NCBI GenBank assembly: GCA_900315225.1
Contig: OMYM01000414.1
Span: forward strand, 1-64,000
DNA length: 64,000 bases
Direction of reading: 5' to 3'
From: an uncultured Erysipelotrichaceae bacterium
GTDB lineage: Bacteria; Bacillota_I; Bacilli_A; Erysipelotrichales; Erysipelotrichaceae
Each line of letters starts with the position of its first letter. Position 1 is the stretch's first letter. The position numbers were made by a program, and so were the translations under genes. Positions 60,285 to 64,000 of the stretch are shown piece by piece. The notes below the pieces were generated by a model. That model was not told where the DNA came from, searched no databases, and saw nothing but the letters and a program-made list of their open reading frames with translations.

Positions 60285-60682
60285 TATTCACCTCTAACTG
60301 TCTTGAGGACTTCCCCAAGATCTTGCGGCTTGCTTTCGTTGAAGGCAATGACAATCGCATCGTTTTCATCATAGCGAGGAATGATATGAAAGTGAAGATG
60401 ATCGACGGTTTGTCCTGCGGACTCATGGGTGTTGTTGAGGATATTGCATCCAGAGGCATTGGTGTTGGCGGTAATCTGGATTGCCAGCTTTCGAACGGTT
60501 TCGGCGCATTGCGCAACGGTTTCCGGATCTGCTTCCAGAATGTTTGCCACATGCTTTTTTGGCATCACGAGAGTATGACCTTTGGTCACTTGGGAAATAT
60601 CAAGGATTGCCAGGGTGTTCTCGTCTTCATAGACAACGCTGGAGGGAATCTCATGATTGATGATTTTGCAGAAAATGCACAT
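60284..60682 (-). CDS. hit: HIT-family nucleotide hydrolase/transferase
   Basis: 132 residues. MCIFCKIINHEIPSS start and the histidine triad HLHFHI (H95, H97, H99) preceded by QTVD. The Hint-branch members hydrolyse adenosine phosphoramidates. AAAGGAG lies 9 bases before the ATG. It is the first gene of the hit-Nudix operon. Confidence 0.94.
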   Translation of the reverse strand: MCIFCKIINHEIPSSVVYEDENTLAILDISQVTKGHTLVMPKKHVANILEADPETVAQCAETVRKLAIQITANTNASGCNILNNTHESAGQTVDHLHFHIIPRYDENDAIVIAFNESKPQDLGEVLKTVRGE

Positions 60683-60706
60683 ATTGATATTCTCCTTTAC
60701 TTGCTA

Positions 60707-60715
60707 AGTATAACA
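60707..60715 (-). promoter_or_regulatory. Extended -10 promoter of the hit-Nudix operon
   Basis: Minus-strand TGTTATACT, about 25 bases before the hit start codon. Confidence 0.6.
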
Positions 60716-60731
60716 CTATCTGTGTAGAAAA

Positions 60732-60756
60732 GAAAAAGGCTTTGACAGCCTTTTTC
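60732..60756 (-). terminator. Terminator of the prsA-like operon
   Basis: GAAAAAGGCT / AGCCTTTTTC with a 5-base loop. Confidence 0.88.
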
Positions 60757-60758
60757 AA

Positions 60759-61634
60759 TTATTTGGAAACCGTGTCCTGGATCAGGTATTCAGGATAGTC
60801 GGCGGCGATCATATCGTAGACTGTCTTGTCGTAGATATGGAAATCATACTTTTTGAACCAGTAGACATCGCTCGCTTCATCGACTCCGCTAACGGACGAT
60901 AAGCTTTCAATGCAAGCATCCTTGAAATCTTCAGGATTTTTGGAATCAATCTTGAACAAGGAGTATGTCGCGCCATCGCTGGCAGCGATAACTGTCCAAC
61001 CATCTTCTTCGCTTGCGCCAAAGACAGCTGTTCTGACCGTTGCATCAAGGTCGGTGGATTCTGTTGTGTAGATGGATGGTGTTCCTCCACTGACAGAATT
61101 ATTGCTGCTTGCGGCTTCGGATGGATCCATGCCGGCCTCGATTGCTTCCTTTGCGGTGTTTGCTTCCTCTTCGCTGGAGAAGGCAATGACCGTTGCCTGG
61201 ATAGGCTGGTAATGCGCAACGACATCGGCGAAATTTTCCTCAATGTATTTATTGACTAGTTTTTCCGTCTGTTGCGAAGGAATGAGATATTCGTTCATGT
61301 AGTCATCTTCTGTCATTCCGTTGCTGGCAAGGTATGTGCTGAAATATTCGCCATAGAAGGAAGTGTACATTTCGAGCGTGCTCTTGGCGCTTTCTTTCAT
61401 CTCTTCGGTAATTTCGATTTCCTTCTCGGCGATCGCCGACTTTGCGTTGTTGATAATCAGGGATGCGCCGCTATAGTTCAGCATTGCATTGTACATTTGT
61501 CCCTTGGTAACGTTCTTTTTGCCAACCGACAAGAGAGTTGTTCCGCTGTCTTTTAGCTTTGCGGTTGCATCGGAGCAACCTGTCAGAAGCGCAAGTGCAA
61601 GCACTGATGCGCAAGCTAGTTTCATCTTCTTCAT
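60759..61634 (-). CDS. prsA: PrsA-like foldase lipoprotein
   Basis: 291 residues. Signal peptide with lipobox LLTGCS (Cys20 lipidated). A SurA-N-like chaperone region follows (about 35-140: KKNVTKGQMYNAML, TEEMKESAKSTLEMY), then a parvulin-like segment (PIQATVIAFSSEEEANTA onwards) that looks degenerate, with no clear GG.LG strand. It should assist folding of exported proteins at the outer membrane face. AAGGAG precedes the ATG. It is second in a two-gene operon, 12 bases after its paralogue. Confidence 0.82.
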   Translation of the reverse strand: MKKMKLACASVLALALLTGCSDATAKLKDSGTTLLSVGKKNVTKGQMYNAMLNYSGASLIINNAKSAIAEKEIEITEEMKESAKSTLEMYTSFYGEYFSTYLASNGMTEDDYMNEYLIPSQQTEKLVNKYIEENFADVVAHYQPIQATVIAFSSEEEANTAKEAIEAGMDPSEAASSNNSVSGGTPSIYTTESTDLDATVRTAVFGASEEDGWTVIAASDGATYSLFKIDSKNPEDFKDACIESLSSVSGVDEASDVYWFKKYDFHIYDKTVYDMIAADYPEYLIQDTVSK

Positions 61635-61646
61635 ATCTGGTTCTCC

Positions 61647-62753
61647 TTATTCTTCCTCTGTCAGGCCTAGGGAATTCTTGATGCTTTCCTCAAGGTCGTC
61701 GTTTCCATGGTAGTCAATGCCCAATTCGGCTGCCTTTGCCCAGACCGCCTTGCCGGAAAGTGTTGTGTCATAATTCGTTGTGAGTTCCTGGTAAGGGTCG
61801 CTCTCGGTATATAGCGATTCAAGTGTTTCGGGTGTCGCCGCATTGCACATGATCTTGAAATAGCCAAATTGTTCGGAGTAAACCCAATCGCTGACCTCGC
61901 CTTCATCGAGAGCGAGCGCAGCTTCTAAGAATGCAGCATCGAGATTGGATGTATTGGCATCGATAATGCCCAGTACTCCACCCTCGGAAGCAGTGGAGGA
62001 GTCTTCACTGTATTCTGCCGCAGCATCTGCGAAAGTGCCTGTCTTTAGGAATTCATCAACGGCATCCATTCTATCTTGCTCATCCTGTGTCGGTGTTGCA
62101 GCTTCCGTTTCCGTTGTTTCCTCGGTTTCTTCCGTTTCAGCGGTTTCTTCCGTTTCCACAGCTTCCTCTGTTTCAGTGGTTTCCTCAGTTTCTTCTGTTT
62201 CCGTTGTTTCCTCTGCTTCAGCAGGTGCCTCTGTTTCTGTTGCATCGGTTTCTTCTGGCTGTATCAGGATATAGGAAATCTGTCTGATGCTAAGGGCATC
62301 GAAGTTTGCCTTTGCGTAGTCGGCGCAAAGTTGGTCGAACTTCTGGGCTGTGATCAGGTATTCTTCAAGGTCAGTGTATCCTGTTCCAGCAAGGTCGCTT
62401 GCCAGCCTTGCTGCATAGTCTGTGCCATATTCGGATCTGTACTGGGATACAATGCTAGTAGACTGCGCCGCCGCGTTGTCCTTCATTTCGGCGGTTGTCT
62501 CGATTGCCTGGTCGGCAACGATGTTGCGGAACATTGTCGCCATCATGCTAGCGCCGCTGCTCTTGTACAGGTCGTCATAGAATTTTGCTACGGTCGTGTC
62601 TTCGTTGCCCAGCGAGTATACAACGTCAACGCCGTCGGATTGCTTTCCCTTTAGTTTTCCTTTGTTTGTATCATAAATATAGTAGATGCTGATAATGACA
62701 AATGCCAGCATTACCAATGAGACAAACCAGTTCTTCTTTATGAAACTTGTCAT
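61647..62753 (-). CDS. Membrane-anchored PrsA-like foldase with Thr/Glu-rich insert
   Basis: 368 residues. Anchored by an uncleaved N-terminal helix (WFVSLVMLAFVIISIYYIY), with no lipobox, unlike its downstream paralogue. A chaperone region (45-160) leads into a parvulin domain whose first strand (RQISYILIQPEE) is separated from the rest (FADAAAEYSEDSSTASEGG, then VLGIID) by about 55 residues of Thr/Glu repeats such as TETEETEETTETEE. AASEGGVLG keeps the parvulin glycine motif. The ATG at 62753 follows GGGAGG. An in-frame ATG four codons earlier overlaps that site. Promoter 62780-62808. Confidence 0.82.
   Translation of the reverse strand: MTSFIKKNWFVSLVMLAFVIISIYYIYDTNKGKLKGKQSDGVDVVYSLGNEDTTVAKFYDDLYKSSGASMMATMFRNIVADQAIETTAEMKDNAAAQSTSIVSQYRSEYGTDYAARLASDLAGTGYTDLEEYLITAQKFDQLCADYAKANFDALSIRQISYILIQPEETDATETEAPAEAEETTETEETEETTETEEAVETEETAETEETEETTETEAATPTQDEQDRMDAVDEFLKTGTFADAAAEYSEDSSTASEGGVLGIIDANTSNLDAAFLEAALALDEGEVSDWVYSEQFGYFKIMCNAATPETLESLYTESDPYQELTTNYDTTLSGKAVWAKAAELGIDYHGNDDLEESIKNSLGLTEEE
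62096..62245 (-). repeat. Short tandem repeats coding for Thr/Glu
   Basis: About 150 bases of imperfect 6-, 9- and 15-base units (ACGGAAGAA, ACTGAGGAA and variants on the coding strand) giving runs of TE, EE and ET. Length is likely to vary between strains by slippage. Confidence 0.8.
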
Positions 62754-62779
62754 AATGCCTCCCATTAAAATGCTTGTAT

Positions 62780-62808
62780 ATTATAGGCGATAGAGTTGTG
62801 TTTTGCAA
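62780..62808 (-). promoter_or_regulatory. Promoter of the two prsA-like genes
   Basis: On the minus strand TTGCAA (62808-62803), an exact 17-base spacer and TATAAT (62785-62780), 27 bases before the start codon. Confidence 0.8.
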
Positions 62809-62916
62809 TTTTTGAATCTGAATACTATGTGAACAATGCATTAATGCGCGCTTGAAGAGCTTTTTTTGGGGAAATGCGTGGGCGGGATAGTAGAACAACA
62901 CGAAAGTTGGATTGAA

Positions 62917-62925
62917 TGCTATAAT
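62917..62925 (+). promoter_or_regulatory. Extended -10 promoter of the suf operon
   Basis: TGCTATAAT, 27 bases before the sufC start codon. Confidence 0.6.
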
Positions 62926-62951
62926 CCTAGCCGGAATGAAGGTGATTGTGT

Positions 62952-63791
62952 GTGAAAAGCTTAGAGATTAAGAATCTATGCGTATCCGTTGGGGAAAAGG
63001 AAATCCTCAAGGGCGTCGACCTAGTGGTACGCGAAAATGAAGTACATGCCTTGATGGGTCCAAATGGCAATGGAAAGTCTACGTTGCTTGCGGCGATCAT
63101 GGGTAACCCAAAATACAATGTGACGGATGGATCAATCGTTTTTGATGGGAAAGATGTCTTGGCGATGCCAGTCAACGAACGCTCAAAGGCAGGGTTGTTT
63201 CTTGCCATGCAATATCCCCAGGAGATCCCAGGCGTTACCAATAGCGACTTTCTTAGGGCTGCGATCAATGTGCGCAGGGAGCGTCCAATTTCCTTGTTTG
63301 CGTTTATCAAGGCGATGGAAAGCTCGATTAGTGAGCTACAAATGAAAGAAGACTTGGCGCATCGTTTCCTAAACGAGGGTTTTTCTGGAGGCGAGAAGAA
63401 GAGAAACGAGATTGTGCAGATGATGTTGTTGAAGCCATCGCTTGCCATGCTGGATGAGATAGATAGCGGATTGGACGTGGATGCGTTGAGGATTGTTGCG
63501 AATGCGCTTGGCAAGCTGCGCGAGGAAACGAACATGTCGATGATCGTGGTATCGCACTATGGGAGATTCCTAGAATTGGTAAAGCCAACGTTTACGCATG
63601 TCCTGGTCAATGGCAGGATTGCATTGCAGGGTGACTATTCGATTGCCAAGCGAATAGATGAAGAAGGATACGACTGGATCTACCAGGAGTATGGCATCGA
63701 AAGGGAAGAAGAAGAGGCGATGCCCGCGCCTCGCGTCACCAGTATTGGTGCTTGCGCCGTGCGTGAATCCGTGAAAGGTGCCGGGAAATGA
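62952..63791 (+). CDS. sufC: Fe-S cluster assembly ATPase SufC
   Basis: 279 residues, slightly long for SufC (about 250) because of a C-terminal extension (EEEEAMPAPRVTSIG). ABC ATPase of the SufBCD scaffold. Walker A GPNGNGKST, Q-loop AMQYPQEIPG, signature FSGGEKKRNE, Walker B LAMLDEIDSGLD and H-loop VSHY. The start is taken as GTG at 62952 with AAGGTGAT five bases upstream; a TTG at 62946 overlaps that site. Its stop overlaps the next gene (ATGA). It is first in an operon that runs out of the window. Confidence 0.95.
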   Translation: MKSLEIKNLCVSVGEKEILKGVDLVVRENEVHALMGPNGNGKSTLLAAIMGNPKYNVTDGSIVFDGKDVLAMPVNERSKAGLFLAMQYPQEIPGVTNSDFLRAAINVRRERPISLFAFIKAMESSISELQMKEDLAHRFLNEGFSGGEKKRNEIVQMMLLKPSLAMLDEIDSGLDVDALRIVANALGKLREETNMSMIVVSHYGRFLELVKPTFTHVLVNGRIALQGDYSIAKRIDEEGYDWIYQEYGIEREEEEAMPAPRVTSIGACAVRESVKGAGK

Positions 63792-64000
63792 TTCCGGTTA
63801 GAGTCAACAGAGACATCGGTCTTGTTTCTGGCTACCAGGAATATGAGATTGATACCGAAAGGAATCTGGAGCTTTGCCTGGAGGCGAGTCAAGATTGCGA
63901 TGTTTTTGTCAAGATTGTGAATGTTCCAAAGCTGCGTATACGCATGTTTGTGAACCCGGGTGTCAAAGCGACAGTGTTGTTTTGGAACGCGATGGGCAGG
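63788..64000 (+). CDS. sufD: SufB/SufD-family protein, 5' part (runs out of window)
   Basis: 71 codons are visible. The start MIPVRVNRDIGLVSGYQEYE is followed by beta-rich sequence (VFVKIVNVPKLRIRMFVNPG). The SufD call rests mainly on the ATGA overlap with sufC and on the beta-strand pattern; too little is present for family motifs. It would form the scaffold with SufC. Confidence 0.65.
   Translation, partial: MIPVRVNRDIGLVSGYQEYEIDTERNLELCLEASQDCDVFVKIVNVPKLRIRMFVNPGVKATVLFWNAMGR

Noticed and set aside
61945-62654. Plus-strand Ser/Val-rich and Phe/Cys-rich frames opposite the second PrsA-like gene
   Set aside because: Mirror images of the Thr/Glu repeat tract; the minus-strand gene has signal anchor, ribosome site and promoter.

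Overview
The window is a 64-kb chromosomal stretch of an anaerobic, low-to-moderate GC Firmicute, most likely in or near Erysipelotrichales. That placement is an inference from gene content, with no marker search behind it. The basis is: fused SecDF preceded by a ComN-like gene, MurT/GatD, a long Rel with apt upstream, a T-box hisS-aspS operon, 6S RNA, pyruvate:ferredoxin oxidoreductase, a class III (anaerobic) ribonucleotide reductase, a short RecJ, and no respiratory genes. Strong AGGAGG ribosome sites, extended -10 promoters and hairpin-plus-T terminators allow most operon borders to be drawn. I saw no tRNA, insertion sequence, prophage or CRISPR array.

Layout. 1-116: end of a 5S rRNA gene and its terminator. 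157-8150: a degenerate metal-type P-type ATPase on the minus strand, then Xaa-Pro aminopeptidase/exonuclease III, PepV dipeptidase, and a HAD phosphatase/CBS pair. 8306-13805: a glycoside-hydrolase-like protein with a long disordered tail plus Pcp, an ArdC/ImmA-like orphan, a free-standing FakA-type domain, DarA and an esterase. 14083-20196: TPR protein, DUF4037 protein, NrdG, NrdD carrying its own glutaredoxin-like domain, and TrxB. 20356-27301: small phage-type regulator-like genes interleaved with PepC, RimO, a DUF2779 protein, HPF and a degenerate CPBP-like membrane protein. 27430-33454: PTS enzyme I, a protein phosphatase, a lipoprotein, YebC, TmcAL and a lipase. 33527-39209: DUF177-rpmF, then a shortened dcw cluster (mraZ-rsmH-ftsL-PBP-mraY). 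39315-50371: comN-secDF, HAD-recJ-apt, rel, and T-box hisS-aspS. 50425-64000: 6S RNA, YneF-like protein, NifJ, a glutamine amidotransferase lacking its catalytic residues, a GT4-like/RecX fusion, YhaM, MurT-GatD, Nudix-HIT, two PrsA-like foldases, and the start of a suf operon.

How the genes fit together. Most of the window is housekeeping: peptide use (PepP-type, PepV, Pcp, PepC), envelope growth (dcw genes, MurT/GatD, SecDF, PrsA), translation and stringent control (HPF, RimO, Rel, hisS-aspS, 6S), and anaerobic metabolism (NifJ, NrdD/NrdG/TrxB, Suf). The unusual content is a set of intact reading frames whose catalytic signatures are erased (P-type ATPase, class I amidotransferase, CPBP-like, Nudix), two domain fusions (NrdD-redoxin and GT4-RecX), and several structured leaders, including a T-box whose specifier region reads GACAC ahead of hisS-aspS. 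No single locus is clearly a wholly new multi-gene system. The strongest candidates are the pseudo-ATPase and the nrdG/nrdD-redoxin/trxB module.
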